This document shows, one piece after another, positions 1-8,449 of a stretch of 64,000 nt of DNA. Both the position numbers and the translations under genes were made by a program. The notes below the pieces were generated by a model. It was given only the letters and a program-made list of their open reading frames with translations, was not told where the DNA came from and did not search any database. Numbering within the stretch: the first letter of the stretch is position 1; each line of letters begins with the position of its first letter. Origin of the DNA: Pelomonas nitida (lineage in GTDB: Bacteria; Pseudomonadota; Gammaproteobacteria; Burkholderiales; Burkholderiaceae_C); NCBI RefSeq assembly GCF_043555975.1, contig NZ_JBIGIA010000011.1, positions 1 to 64,000 of the forward strand, given 5' to 3'.

Positions 1-840
1 CGGGTCTTGCAGGTCAGCGTGGCCGGGTATCACGAGCACTTCGTGCGCCGAGCCAGCCCGGCCCAGCGGCGCCACCTCAGCGATGACGCGCTGCTGGTGC
101 ACATCAAGGCCATCCACGCCGAAACGCGCGGCGGCTACGGCTGGCCGCGCACGTGGAAGGAGCTGTTGGCGCGCGGCATCCGCGTGGGCAAGGAGCGGGT
201 GCAAAAGCTCATGCAACAGCACGGCATTCGCGCCAAGGGCAAGCGGCGCTTCAAAGTCACGACCGACAGCCAGCACGACCTGCCCATTGCCTCGAATCTG
301 CTGAACCGGGAGTTCGCGGTGACCGAGCCCGACAAGGTCTGGGTGGGCGACATCACCTACATCGCCACGGACGAGGGCTGGCTGTTCCTGGCCGTGGTGA
401 TCGACCTGTTCAGTCGTCAGGTGGTGGGCTGGTCGCTGAGGCAAGACATGACACGCGAGTTGGTCATCGACGCGCTGCGCATGGCCTGGTTCAAGAGGCA
501 TCCAGCCAAGGACGCGGGCCTGATCTTCCACAGCGACCGGGGCAGCCAGTACGCCAGCAAGGACTTCCGCGACGTGCTCACCGAATACGGCATCACCGCC
601 TCGATGAGCCGGCGAGGCAACTGCTGGGACAACGCCTGCAGCGAGACCTTGTTCGGTTCGCTGAAGGTGGAGCGGCTGCACGGGCAGCGCTTCAAGAGCA
701 GGCGCCAGGCCATGGACGAAGTTGTGGCCTGGATGCTCTGGTACAACCGAACTCGGCTGCACTCGACGCTGGCCTACGTCAGCCCGATGCAGTTCGAAGA
801 AAACTGGCTCGCCGGCCAACGCCGGCAAGTCAACGCGTAG
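1..840 (+). CDS. IS3-family transposase OrfB (5' end outside window)
   Basis: Integrase-core (rve) transposase that performs strand transfer of the IS. An N-terminal HTH_21-like part (YGWPRTWKELL) is followed by the catalytic core. Counting from the TTG at position 7, the DDE triad reads as D115 (WVGDITYI), D177 (HSDRGSQY) and E213 (CSETLFGSLK). The 35-residue gap between the second Asp and the Glu is the family hallmark DD(35)E. The C-terminal motif WYNRTRLHSTL is also typical. The frame is open from base 1, so the true start lies upstream, normally reached by programmed -1 frameshifting from OrfA. The core looks intact and probably active. Confidence in family is very high; the exact IS subgroup was not assigned. 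Confidence 0.95.
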   Translation, partial: RVLQVSVAGYHEHFVRRASPAQRRHLSDDALLVHIKAIHAETRGGYGWPRTWKELLARGIRVGKERVQKLMQQHGIRAKGKRRFKVTTDSQHDLPIASNLLNREFAVTEPDKVWVGDITYIATDEGWLFLAVVIDLFSRQVVGWSLRQDMTRELVIDALRMAWFKRHPAKDAGLIFHSDRGSQYASKDFRDVLTEYGITASMSRRGNCWDNACSETLFGSLKVERLHGQRFKSRRQAMDEVVAWMLWYNRTRLHSTLAYVSPMQFEENWLAGQRRQVNA

Positions 841-856
841 TCCAGCTATGGGATAC

Positions 857-876
857 GGAATTCAGGGGCAAGGTCA
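857..876 (+). repeat. Putative right terminal inverted repeat of the IS3 element
   Basis: Read on the minus strand this segment is TGACCTTGCCCCTGAATTCC, beginning with TG as IS3-family ends do. It lies 16 bp after the transposase stop. The left end is not in the window, so the pairing cannot be verified. Confidence 0.45.
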
Positions 877-880
877 TACC

Positions 881-2593
881 TCACACCTGCCCGCCCGCCT
901 TCGCCCCCTTGCCCTGCAGCACCGGCGCATCCGGCAGCCCCAGCAGGTCCGCTGCCAGCGCCTCGGCCACTTCAATGCCGTCCACGCCGGCCGACATGAT
1001 CCCGCCCGCATAACCCGCGCCTTCACCGGCGGGGAACAGCCCGCGCACGTTGACGCTTTGATAGTCGCGCCCGCGGTTGATGCGCAGCGGTGACGAGGTG
1101 CGCGTCTCCACGCCGGTCAGCACGGCATCCGGGCGGTCGAAACCGCGGATCTGGCGGGCGAAGGCGGGGAGGGCCTCGCGGATGGCTTCCAGTGCATAGG
1201 TCGGCAGCGAACCGTTGCCCTTGGCCTGCAGGTTGGTCAGCGTCACGCCGGGCTTGTAGCTGGGCTGCACGTCACCGAATTCCTTGCTGACCTGGCGCTT
1301 GATGAAGTCGCCCACCAGCGAGCCCGGCGCGAGGTAGCCGCCGCCGCCCAGCTCATAGGCGCGGCTCTCCCAGATGCGCTGGAAGGCCATGCCGTCCAGC
1401 GGGTTCACGGGGCTGCCGTCGCGCTTGCCGTCCTGGCGGTAGTCCTCGGGGGTCAGGCCCACGACGATGCCGGCGTTCGCGTTGCGCTCGTTGCGTGAGT
1501 ACTGGCTCATGCCGTTGGTGACGACACGGTTTTCCTCGCTGGTGGCCGCCACCACGGTGCCGCCGGGGCACATGCAGAAGCTGTAGACGGCGCGGCCGTT
1601 CTTGGCGTGATGGACGAGCTTGTAGTCGGCCGCGCCAAGGATCTCGTTGCCGGCGTTCGCGCCGAAGCGGGCCGCGTCGATGAGGCTCTGCGGATGCTCG
1701 ATGCGGTAGCCGATGGAGAAAGGCTTGGCCTCCATCTGAACGCCGCGTTCGTGCAGCATCTGGAAGGTGTCGCGCGCGCTGTGGCCCAGCGCGATGACGA
1801 CGTGCGTCGTGCTGATCTGCTCGCCCGATGCCAGCTGCACGCCGCGCACGTGCTTGCCATCGGCGCCGTCCTCGATCAGCAGGTCCGTCACCTTCTGCTG
1901 GAAGCGGATCTCGCCGCCCAGCGCCTCGATGTCGGCGCGCATCTTGATGATCATGCTGACCAGCCGGAAGGTGCCGATGTGGGGCTTGCTGACAAACAGG
2001 ATCTCTTCGGGCGCGCCGGCCTTGACGAACTCTGTCAGCACCTTGCGCGTGAGGTGGCGCGGGTCGGAGATCTGGCTGTAGAGCTTGCCGTCGGAGAAGG
2101 TGCCGGCGCCGCCCTCGCCGAACTGCACGTTGCTTTCGGGGTGCAGCTTCTGCTCCCGCCACAGGCCCCAGGTGTCCTGCGTGCGCTCGCGCACCGCCTT
2201 GCCGCGCTCCAGCACGATGGGGCGCAGGCCCATCTGCGCCAGGATCAGCGCGGCGAACAGGCCACAGGGGCCGAAACCGACGACGACCGGGCGCGGGCCG
2301 GTGTGCTCGCCGACTTGCGCGAGGAAGTGGTAGCCGGTGTCGGGCGTGGGGCGGATCTGGTGGTCGCCGGCAAAGCGGGCCAGCACGGCGGCCTCATCGA
2401 CGCCTGGGGCGACGGTGCAGTCCAGCGTGTAGACGAGCTGGATGTCGCTGCGCTTGCGGGCGTCGTAGCCGCGGCGGGCGATGTGGACGCTGGCGAGATC
2501 GGTGTCGGCCAGCTTCAGGCGTGCCAGCACGGCCGGGCGCAGCTCGCTCTCGGCGTGGGCGAGCGGCAGGCGGAGTTCGGTGATGCGGATCAT
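881..2593 (-). CDS. FAD-dependent dehydrogenase (COG2509-type)
   Basis: A 570-residue flavoprotein of the uncharacterised FAD-dependent dehydrogenase family (COG2509), related to geranylgeranyl-reductase/HI0933-like flavoproteins. Residues 103-130 carry the Rossmann dinucleotide-binding segment VVGFGPCG with the ribose-binding acidic residue in VLER (E129). The block QFGEGGAGTFSDGKL at about 157-171 is characteristic of this family. A further nucleotide-contact region occurs near IALGHSARDTF, and the C-terminal FAD motif GLFPAGEGAGYAGG is present. The N-terminal 90 residues form the small domain found in family members. The substrate is unknown. It is transcribed away from the 54-residue gene behind an intervening terminator, so it is probably its own unit. 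Start ATG at 2593. Confidence 0.88.
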   Translation of the reverse strand: MIRITELRLPLAHAESELRPAVLARLKLADTDLASVHIARRGYDARKRSDIQLVYTLDCTVAPGVDEAAVLARFAGDHQIRPTPDTGYHFLAQVGEHTGPRPVVVGFGPCGLFAALILAQMGLRPIVLERGKAVRERTQDTWGLWREQKLHPESNVQFGEGGAGTFSDGKLYSQISDPRHLTRKVLTEFVKAGAPEEILFVSKPHIGTFRLVSMIIKMRADIEALGGEIRFQQKVTDLLIEDGADGKHVRGVQLASGEQISTTHVVIALGHSARDTFQMLHERGVQMEAKPFSIGYRIEHPQSLIDAARFGANAGNEILGAADYKLVHHAKNGRAVYSFCMCPGGTVVAATSEENRVVTNGMSQYSRNERNANAGIVVGLTPEDYRQDGKRDGSPVNPLDGMAFQRIWESRAYELGGGGYLAPGSLVGDFIKRQVSKEFGDVQPSYKPGVTLTNLQAKGNGSLPTYALEAIREALPAFARQIRGFDRPDAVLTGVETRTSSPLRINRGRDYQSVNVRGLFPAGEGAGYAGGIMSAGVDGIEVAEALAADLLGLPDAPVLQGKGAKAGGQV

Positions 2594-2618
2594 GGTGTTT
2601 GGTCAGTGTCGAGCCGAC

Positions 2619-2650
2619 AAAAACAAACAGGCCCGTCAGGGCCTGTTGTG
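2619..2650 (-). terminator. Rho-independent terminator of the 54-residue gene
   Basis: A perfect 9-bp stem AACAGGCCC/GGGCCTGTT (2626-2634 with 2639-2647) has a 4-nt loop. On the minus strand it is followed by a T-rich run (TTTGTTTTTG). It lies between the stop of the 54-residue gene and the start of the FAD dehydrogenase, both on the minus strand, so it separates the two units. Confidence 0.75.
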
Positions 2651-2682
2651 AGGTCAAACCTTCAGGCGGTCAGCCCGAAAGA

Positions 2683-2847
2683 TCAGCCCGAATGCGGGCG
2701 CTTGCCCGGGTTCTTCTTGGAGCGGGTGTGCGAGCCGCGCTCCAGGCTGCGCAGTTGGCCCTTGCCGGTCGTGAAGGTGACGCCCTTGGGGGCGGCGGGA
2801 CGGGGAGTGGCCTTGCGGTCCGCTTCGGTGACGATCTTGTTGCCCAT
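2683..2847 (-). CDS. Small basic conserved-type protein, 54 residues
   Basis: A 54-residue very basic protein beginning MGNKIVTEADRKATPRP and ending KKNPGKRPHSG; no membrane segment or signal peptide. The lysine/arginine/glycine-rich C-terminus (SLERGSHTRSKKNPGKR) suggests nucleic-acid or ribosome contact, but this is only inferred from charge. The family was not recognised. Support for a real gene: ATG start with an upstream GGAGCC-like site, codon use like neighbours (third positions G/C), and a well-formed terminator 33 bp after the stop. The 158-bp gap upstream to the divergent patatin gene must hold both promoters. Confidence 0.6.
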   Translation of the reverse strand: MGNKIVTEADRKATPRPAAPKGVTFTTGKGQLRSLERGSHTRSKKNPGKRPHSG

Positions 2848-3005
2848 GAGTGGCTCCAGTGAAACTTAGCCCACAGCAGGGGCAAAACGACGAAAGGCCG
2901 GCATTTTAGCCGTTGTCCGGGCGCCCGCGCCGGGGTCAGCAAAACTGCGGATGCGCGCGGCGGCGGCGCTCGTGACAGTGGCGCCTGGTCATCGGGGAGA
3001 AAACC

Positions 3006-5780
3006 GTGTCGCATCGGCTGCAGCAGGGGGAATCGGGCGGGTGGACGGGTTGGCGTGGCGCCGCCCGGCGCCTGACCCGGCGTGTGGAGGCCTGGATGGG
3101 TGGCGAGCCGTCGCAGGAGGCCGTGCCGGACGAAGGCCGGCTGCTGCGTGCCCGCCGCGCCGACATGCAGCTGCCGGTGGCCGAGCAGTTCGACGCGCTG
3201 GCGCTGTCTGGCGGCGGCATTCGCAGCGCGACGTTCTCGCTGGGCGTGCTGCAGGCGCTGGCCGAGGCGCCGCGCGAGACGGCCGAGCCAGGGCCTGCCC
3301 GGCCGCCCTCGGGCTTCAGGGACTCCATGCTGGCGCGGTTCGACTACCTGTCCACCGTCAGCGGTGGCGGGTTCATCGGGGCGTTCCTGGTGGGGCTGTT
3401 CGTGCCGGGGCGGCTGCAGCGAGCCGGCAGCGGCGCGGACGACGCCGAGGCGGCCGCCGATCGCGCCCAGGCGGTGCTCGCCAGCGGGCCGCCCGAGCGC
3501 ATCCGCTCGGCGATGCTCCGCGGCGAGACGGCGCTGCTGCGCGCGCCGCTGGCCTGGCTGCGCGAGAACGGCCGCTACCTGACGCCCACGGGCACGGGGG
3601 ACTTTGTCTACGCCGCTGCCATGGGGCTGCGCAACTGGGTGTCGCTGCACGTCGTCATCGGTGTGGCGCTGCTGCTGGCGCTGACGCTGGGGGCGGCCGT
3701 GCGCAGCGCGCTGCTGGGGCAGCTCGGAGAGGGCTTGCTCAGCGGCCTGGAGACCCGGTTCCTCGGTCGCGCGCTGCAAGGCCTGGCCGCGCTCAAGGCA
3801 GCGGCGGCCTGCACGGGGCAATGCCCGGCGCCGTCGCTGACGGGCGTCATCTGGTGGAGCTCGCTGCTGCCGCTGGCGCTGGCGCCGCTGGTGCTGTGGG
3901 TGGTGCCCACCGGCATCGCGTTCTGGACGACCAGCCGGCGTGCGGACGGCGTGAGCCGGCCGGTCAACCGCAGCATGCTGGGCATGTCGCTGGCTGGCGG
4001 CATCTTCGCGGCGCTGGCGTGGCTGGGCACGGGGGACACGGCACGGCTGCAGCAGGTCTGGGCGGGGCTGGTAGCCGTGACGCTGTTCGGCGTGGCGCTG
4101 CATGTCGTGCTGGCGATGTTCGAGCCCGGTGCGCGCCTGCAGGCGGTGACGTTGACGCGCTGGCTGGGCGGCGGCCTGGTCATGACCGGCGTGCTGCTGT
4201 TGCTGGGGGTCGTCGAGACGCTGGGCCACACGCTGTATCTGCTGACGCTCGCCCATGGCGCCTGGTTGCCCAGCGTGCCGGCGGCGCTGGGCGCTGCCGT
4301 GGCCTGGGTGGCCAAGCAGGTCGGCGCGGCAGGCAGCGGTGCGGCCAAGAGCGCCTCCAAGGGCTGGCTGCAGAGGCTGCCGCTGTCCACGCTGAGCGGC
4401 GCGGCGGGGTTGGCGGTGCTGCTGCTCATCGCCACGGTATGGGCCTGGTGCGTGCAGTGGCTGGCCTGGCAGGGCGAGGCGCCGTCGGTGCCCGCCATGG
4501 GCAGCGTCGCGCACCTGAAGTTGCTGCTGCTGCATGCGCTGGCCTGGCTGCTGCTGGCCGTGGGGGTGGGGCAATTCCCCGCGTTCATCAACCTGTCCAG
4601 CCTGCAGAGCTTCTATGCGGCGCGGCTGATCCGCACCTATCTCGGGGCCAGCAACGGCGCGCGCTTCGACGGTGACGCGCGGCATCTGTCGGCCGCCGAG
4701 CCGCTGCCGGGCGACAACCTGCCGCTGGACAAGCTCTATGCCGGTGGTCAGTTGACGACCTGGGCGCCGCTGCATCTCGTCAACGTGACGGTGAACAAGA
4801 CCATCGACCCTGCCGAGCAGCTGGTGCAGCGTGATCGCAAGGGCCAGCCCATGGCGGTGATGCCTTACGGCTTCAGCATCGACGGCTGGCGCAATCTCTT
4901 CAAGCCCTTGAGTGGCAGGCTGCCGTTGAACCCGCCCATGCACCTGGGCGACTGGGTGGGCACGTCGGGGGCGGCCTTCTCGACCGGCATCGGCCGTGAG
5001 ACGACGCTGGGCATGTCGCTGCTGATGGGGGCGGCCAATGTGCGGCTGGGCGTCTGGTGGGCATCGGGCGTGCACGATGCGCCGTCGCCGGCCTGGTGGC
5101 GGCTGGGTGTGTGGCTGGGGCGCGGCCTGGGCGTGCTGTTCCGTACGCAGACCTACCTGAGCTACGAGTTCACCGCGCGCTTTTATGGCCTGCGGCGGCG
5201 CTGGCAATACCTGTCGGACGGCGGGCACTTCGAGAACACGGCCCTGTACGAGCTGCTGCGGCCGCAGCGCCGCGTGGGCTTCATCCTCGCCAGCGACAAC
5301 GGCGCCGACCCGGATTACCGCTTCGACGACCTGGCCAACCTGATCCGGCTGGCGCGCATCGACCTGCGCACGGAGATCTGCGTCGTCAGCGACTTCCGCG
5401 GCTGGCAGCCGTTGCGCGACGTGTTCGGCACGACGACGCAGTTCAGCGCCGAGGCGGGCCACGCCAACCCGGCCGCGCTGCTGCTGCGCGCGCAGGGCTT
5501 GCCGGGCGAAGACGGTGTCTCGCCGCCGCCTTGCTGGATCGTGCTGCTCAAGCCCAGCAAGCAGCCCGGCGCGCCGGCCGATGTGCTGCAGTACGCCAGC
5601 ACGCACCCGGCCTTCCCGCAGGAGCCCACGTCCGACCAGTTCTTCGACGAGGCGCAGTGGGAGAGCTACCGCAGCCTGGGCCAGCATGTGGCCGCGCGGG
5701 TGCTCGCGCCCGAGGTGCGCCGGGCGCTGGAGAAGTTCATGGCCGGCGAGACGCCGCCGGCCGTCAGCCCTGGGCCGTGA
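3006..5780 (+). CDS. Patatin-like phospholipase with internal transmembrane block
   Basis: A 924-residue protein whose patatin (lipid acyl hydrolase) domain is split by a long membrane region. The oxyanion-hole motif GGGIRS lies at 69-74. The nucleophile elbow is STVSGGG with S119; the first glycine of canonical GxSxG is replaced by Thr. The catalytic Asp is in YLSDGGHFENTALYELL near residue 738, giving the Ser-Asp dyad. Between them, about residues 205-540, lie several hydrophobic segments (for example VVIGVALLLALTLGAAV and ALAPLVLWVVPTGIAFW). The protein is therefore probably anchored in the inner membrane, with the N- and C-terminal catalytic parts brought together on one face. The GTG start at 3006 is preceded by GGGGAG. 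Convergent with and overlapping the phosphodiesterase gene by 17 bp. The lipid substrate is unknown. Confidence 0.82.
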   Translation: MSHRLQQGESGGWTGWRGAARRLTRRVEAWMGGEPSQEAVPDEGRLLRARRADMQLPVAEQFDALALSGGGIRSATFSLGVLQALAEAPRETAEPGPARPPSGFRDSMLARFDYLSTVSGGGFIGAFLVGLFVPGRLQRAGSGADDAEAAADRAQAVLASGPPERIRSAMLRGETALLRAPLAWLRENGRYLTPTGTGDFVYAAAMGLRNWVSLHVVIGVALLLALTLGAAVRSALLGQLGEGLLSGLETRFLGRALQGLAALKAAAACTGQCPAPSLTGVIWWSSLLPLALAPLVLWVVPTGIAFWTTSRRADGVSRPVNRSMLGMSLAGGIFAALAWLGTGDTARLQQVWAGLVAVTLFGVALHVVLAMFEPGARLQAVTLTRWLGGGLVMTGVLLLLGVVETLGHTLYLLTLAHGAWLPSVPAALGAAVAWVAKQVGAAGSGAAKSASKGWLQRLPLSTLSGAAGLAVLLLIATVWAWCVQWLAWQGEAPSVPAMGSVAHLKLLLLHALAWLLLAVGVGQFPAFINLSSLQSFYAARLIRTYLGASNGARFDGDARHLSAAEPLPGDNLPLDKLYAGGQLTTWAPLHLVNVTVNKTIDPAEQLVQRDRKGQPMAVMPYGFSIDGWRNLFKPLSGRLPLNPPMHLGDWVGTSGAAFSTGIGRETTLGMSLLMGAANVRLGVWWASGVHDAPSPAWWRLGVWLGRGLGVLFRTQTYLSYEFTARFYGLRRRWQYLSDGGHFENTALYELLRPQRRVGFILASDNGADPDYRFDDLANLIRLARIDLRTEICVVSDFRGWQPLRDVFGTTTQFSAEAGHANPAALLLRAQGLPGEDGVSPPPCWIVLLKPSKQPGAPADVLQYASTHPAFPQEPTSDQFFDEAQWESYRSLGQHVAARVLAPEVRRALEKFMAGETPPAVSPGP

Positions 5781-7869
5781 GCCAGGTCTCGAAGTCGGCC
5801 AGCGCCATCGGCTTGGCCAGCAGATAGCCCTGCACGAGGTCGCAGCCGGCGTTGCGGATGATGGCCAGCTCGGCATCGTTCTCGACGCCTTCGGCCGTCA
5901 CGGTCAGCCCGAGCCCGTGCCCGACGCTGACGATGGAGCGCAGCAGCGCCTCGCGGCGCGGGTCGGTGTTGACGTCCTGCACGAAGCTGCGGTCCACCTT
6001 CAGCTCGTCGACGGGCAGGTGCTGCAGATAGGCCAGCGACGACTGGCCGGTGCCGAAATCGTCGATGGCCAGGCGCACGCCCCAGCGCCGGATCGCGTGC
6101 AGCACGGCGATGGGGTCGGTGCCGCTGGCCATCAGGCCGGTCTCCGTCACCTCCAGCTGCAGCTGGCCCGGGTCCACCTGGTGTTCGGCCAGCAGGGTCG
6201 CCAGCCGCGCGGGCAGCGACTGGTCTTGCAGGTCCAGCGTGGAGATGTTGACGGCGATGTAGAGCGGCGCCCGCCCCTGTGCCGCCCAATCGGCCAGCGT
6301 GCGCACGGCGCGGGCCAGCATCCAGTCGGTGATCTGGCGGATGCGGCCGCTGCGCTCGGCGAACGGGATGAAATCGCCCGGCGGCAGCCAGCCGCGTTGC
6401 GGGTGATGCCAGCGCACCAGCGCCTCGGCGCCGGTGATGCGGCCGGTCTTGAGGTCGCGCTTGGGCTGCAGGAACTGGCGCAGCTGGTCTTGCTGGATGG
6501 CGGTGTGCAGGTCCGACAGCAGGCTCAGGTGCAGCGCGCGCGCGGCCTCGGCGCCGGGGTTGTAGACGGCCACCGGCTGGCGCAGCCGCTTGGCCTCGAA
6601 CATCGCCTGCTCGGCACGGCGCAGCAGCGTCTCGGTCGTGTCGGCGTGCTCCGGCCAGTGCGCCACGCCCAGCGAGACGGACAGGTCCAGCGCCTGCCCC
6701 TGCCACGAGAGCTTGTGCTCCACCTCTTCGCGCAGTTGCGCGGCCAGCGCGGTGCCGTGATCCAGCCGCAGCACCGGGGCCAGTGCCGCGAACGTGCCGC
6801 CGGCCAGCCGGCCGTAGGCGGCCACGCCCTCGAACAGCGAGGCCAGCTTGGCGGCGGCACCGCGCAGCAGCGCATCGCCGGCATCGAAGCCCAGCACGCC
6901 GTTGACGGCCTTCAGGCGGTCCACGTCGATGCAGATCAGCACCGCCAGGCGCTCCCCTTCCGGCAGGCCGGCCAACAGCCGGTCGCCGTCGGCGATGAAG
7001 CGGGCGCGCTGTGGCAGGCCGGTCAGCAGGTCGATGTCGGCGAGCCGGCGCAGCTCGGCCTCGCGTTCGCCGACGGCGGCCGCCATCGTGTTCATCGCGG
7101 TGGCCATGCGCCCGAGTTCGTCGGCGGCCCCCACCTCGATGCGGTGGCCGTACTGCCCGCGTGCGATCAGCTCGGCGCCTTGCTCCGCGCGCTTGAGCGG
7201 GTAGACGATGGAGCGCGTGACGCCCACCGCCAGCAACGCGCCGGCCACCAGCGCCGCCGCGCACAGCACCAGCACGCCGGTGCGGTCCACGTCGATCTGC
7301 TCGCGCAGCGCGCGGGCGCGCGCCATGCCCGCCCGCTCCTCGCTCGCGGCCAGCTGGTAGATGGCGCTCACCAGCTGCGACAGCGCCGACTCCGTCTCGC
7401 TGCCCAGCAACACCCGGGCGGTCTGGAAGTCCTCGTTCTCGGTGAGGTCGCGCACGTTCACATAGCTGGTGCGGTAGTCGGCCAGGTGCTGGCGCACCTC
7501 GCCCAAGCGCTCGCTGCGCGGGCCTTTGGGCAGCAGCAGCGCCAGGCGTTGCATGGCGTCGTCCAGCCGGCCGTTGGCCGCGTTGATCTCCGGGTAGGCG
7601 GCCAGGCGCAGTTCGTCGTCCGGGCTCATGACCACCAGCAGCTTGCGCGCGATGGACTCCGCGTTGCGATTGATCTCGTTGACGGCGTCGCGGATCGCGG
7701 CCTGGTCATCGATGATCTGGTTCAGCGCGTCGGACAGCCCCGTGAGGCGGTGGATGGACAGCCCCGCCAGGCCCAGCAGCAGCAGCAGCAGGCCGAAGGT
7801 CAGGCCCAGCCGGGCGCGGATGCGCAACCACCGCGACAGCCCGGGCAGCGGCTGGCCACCCGGCTTCAC
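5764..7869 (-). CDS. HAMP-GGDEF-EAL protein; probable c-di-GMP phosphodiesterase
   Basis: A 701-residue inner-membrane signalling protein. TM1 is at about 21-40, a periplasmic helical sensor at 41-195, TM2 at 198-217, HAMP at about 218-272, GGDEF at 278-430 and EAL at 455-695. The GGDEF signature is degenerate: the active-site loop reads AGGTF (356-360), lacking the Asp/Glu pair, so cyclase activity is not expected and the domain is probably regulatory. The EAL domain keeps EALVRW (E482), EVTETGLM, the IDDFGTG loop and AEGVEN, consistent with active hydrolysis of c-di-GMP. It is likely to lower c-di-GMP in response to a periplasmic cue. Methylglyoxal synthase lies immediately upstream on the same strand (34-bp gap), so co-transcription is possible. 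Confidence 0.92.
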   Translation of the reverse strand: MKPGGQPLPGLSRWLRIRARLGLTFGLLLLLLGLAGLSIHRLTGLSDALNQIIDDQAAIRDAVNEINRNAESIARKLLVVMSPDDELRLAAYPEINAANGRLDDAMQRLALLLPKGPRSERLGEVRQHLADYRTSYVNVRDLTENEDFQTARVLLGSETESALSQLVSAIYQLAASEERAGMARARALREQIDVDRTGVLVLCAAALVAGALLAVGVTRSIVYPLKRAEQGAELIARGQYGHRIEVGAADELGRMATAMNTMAAAVGEREAELRRLADIDLLTGLPQRARFIADGDRLLAGLPEGERLAVLICIDVDRLKAVNGVLGFDAGDALLRGAAAKLASLFEGVAAYGRLAGGTFAALAPVLRLDHGTALAAQLREEVEHKLSWQGQALDLSVSLGVAHWPEHADTTETLLRRAEQAMFEAKRLRQPVAVYNPGAEAARALHLSLLSDLHTAIQQDQLRQFLQPKRDLKTGRITGAEALVRWHHPQRGWLPPGDFIPFAERSGRIRQITDWMLARAVRTLADWAAQGRAPLYIAVNISTLDLQDQSLPARLATLLAEHQVDPGQLQLEVTETGLMASGTDPIAVLHAIRRWGVRLAIDDFGTGQSSLAYLQHLPVDELKVDRSFVQDVNTDPRREALLRSIVSVGHGLGLTVTAEGVENDAELAIIRNAGCDLVQGYLLAKPMALADFETWLTAQG

Positions 7870-7903
7870 GGGTGGGCACCTCGCCGTGGCCGGGCGCGGC
7901 AGC

Positions 7904-8272
7904 TCACGCCGCGCTCCAGAGGTTCAGCATCAGCCGCGCGGTCGCCACGTTGGTGGCGCAGGGCACGTCGTGCACGTCGCAGGCGCGCACCAGCGCGTTG
8001 ATGTCGGGTTCGTGCGGCTGCGGGGTCATGGGGTCGCGCAGGAAGATGACGCCGTCCACCTCGCCCACGGCGAGCCGGGCGCCGATCTGCAGGTCGCCGC
8101 CCCAGGGGCCGCTGAGCATGCGCTCGACCGTCAGGCCATGGGCTTCGGCCAGGCGCGCGCCGGTCGTGCCGGTGGCCAGCAGCGTGCAGCGGCGCAGCAG
8201 CGGCAGGTAGTCGCCGGCGAGGGCGATCATGGCGTCCTTCTTGCCATCGTGGGCGATCAAGGCGAGTCTCAT
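7904..8272 (-). CDS. mgsA: Methylglyoxal synthase
   Basis: A 122-residue cytosolic enzyme converting dihydroxyacetone phosphate to methylglyoxal and phosphate, a bypass of lower glycolysis under phosphate limitation. The family signature SGPWGGDLQIGA contains catalytic Asp D60 (equivalent to E. coli D71). RDPMTPQPHEPD supplies the conserved D82, H89 and D92. The phosphate-binding segment LLATGTTG is present at 31-38. Length is slightly shorter than E. coli MgsA (152 residues) but like other betaproteobacterial forms. It is divergent from the PEP mutase-family gene, with a 177-bp region between them containing inverted repeats. Confidence 0.93.
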   Translation of the reverse strand: MRLALIAHDGKKDAMIALAGDYLPLLRRCTLLATGTTGARLAEAHGLTVERMLSGPWGGDLQIGARLAVGEVDGVIFLRDPMTPQPHEPDINALVRACDVHDVPCATNVATARLMLNLWSAA

Positions 8273-8382
8273 CGGGCAGCCAGGCTGTCAAAAGCGGGCA
8301 CGTTACACGCAGTCTGCGGCGGCCGGTGCGAAGAACTTGGCGCTTCCGGCGCTTCGCTGGTAACGCGGCGGTGCCTGACCAC

Positions 8383-8415
8383 TGCCAGATGCTGGCAGCA
8401 GGTGCTGGCAGCATC
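8383..8415. promoter_or_regulatory. Inverted-repeat cluster in the mgsA/PEP-mutase-family intergenic region
   Basis: Two overlapping inverted repeats lie in the divergent intergenic region. CTGCCAG/CTGGCAG (8383-8389 with 8393-8399) has a 3-nt spacer. GATGCTG/CAGCATC (8388-8394 with 8409-8415) encloses a GCAGCA/TGCTG core. The whole block is nearly palindromic and ends 34 bp before the ATG at 8450. It could be an operator for one or both genes, or a 5'-leader hairpin. No regulator is encoded alongside, so the function is unassigned. Confidence 0.35.
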
Positions 8416-8449
8416 GCGCATTCCTTCACGCTTTCGGAGCCCGACCGCC

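Larger units (their letters stand above)
1..876 (+). mobile_element. IS3-family insertion sequence, right part (left end outside window)
   Basis: The window opens inside an IS3-family element: the OrfB transposase runs from the first base to 840, followed by about 36 bp that end in a probable terminal inverted repeat. OrfA and the left end lie upstream of the window, so element length and target duplication cannot be determined. The next host gene (FAD dehydrogenase, minus strand) stops only 5 bp beyond the proposed end, so the element sits right behind that gene without disrupting it. The right boundary at 876 is inferred from the sequence GGGGCAAGGTCA, typical of some IS3-family ends, and is not proven. 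Confidence 0.75.

Noticed and set aside
7..840. TTG at position 7 as true transposase start
   Set aside because: The frame is open to the window edge and IS3 OrfB normally starts further upstream.
2670..5876. Very long minus-strand open frame opposite the patatin-like gene
   Set aside because: Composition is Arg/Gln/Pro/His-rich without motifs, an artefact of 70-percent GC; the plus strand has clear patatin motifs.
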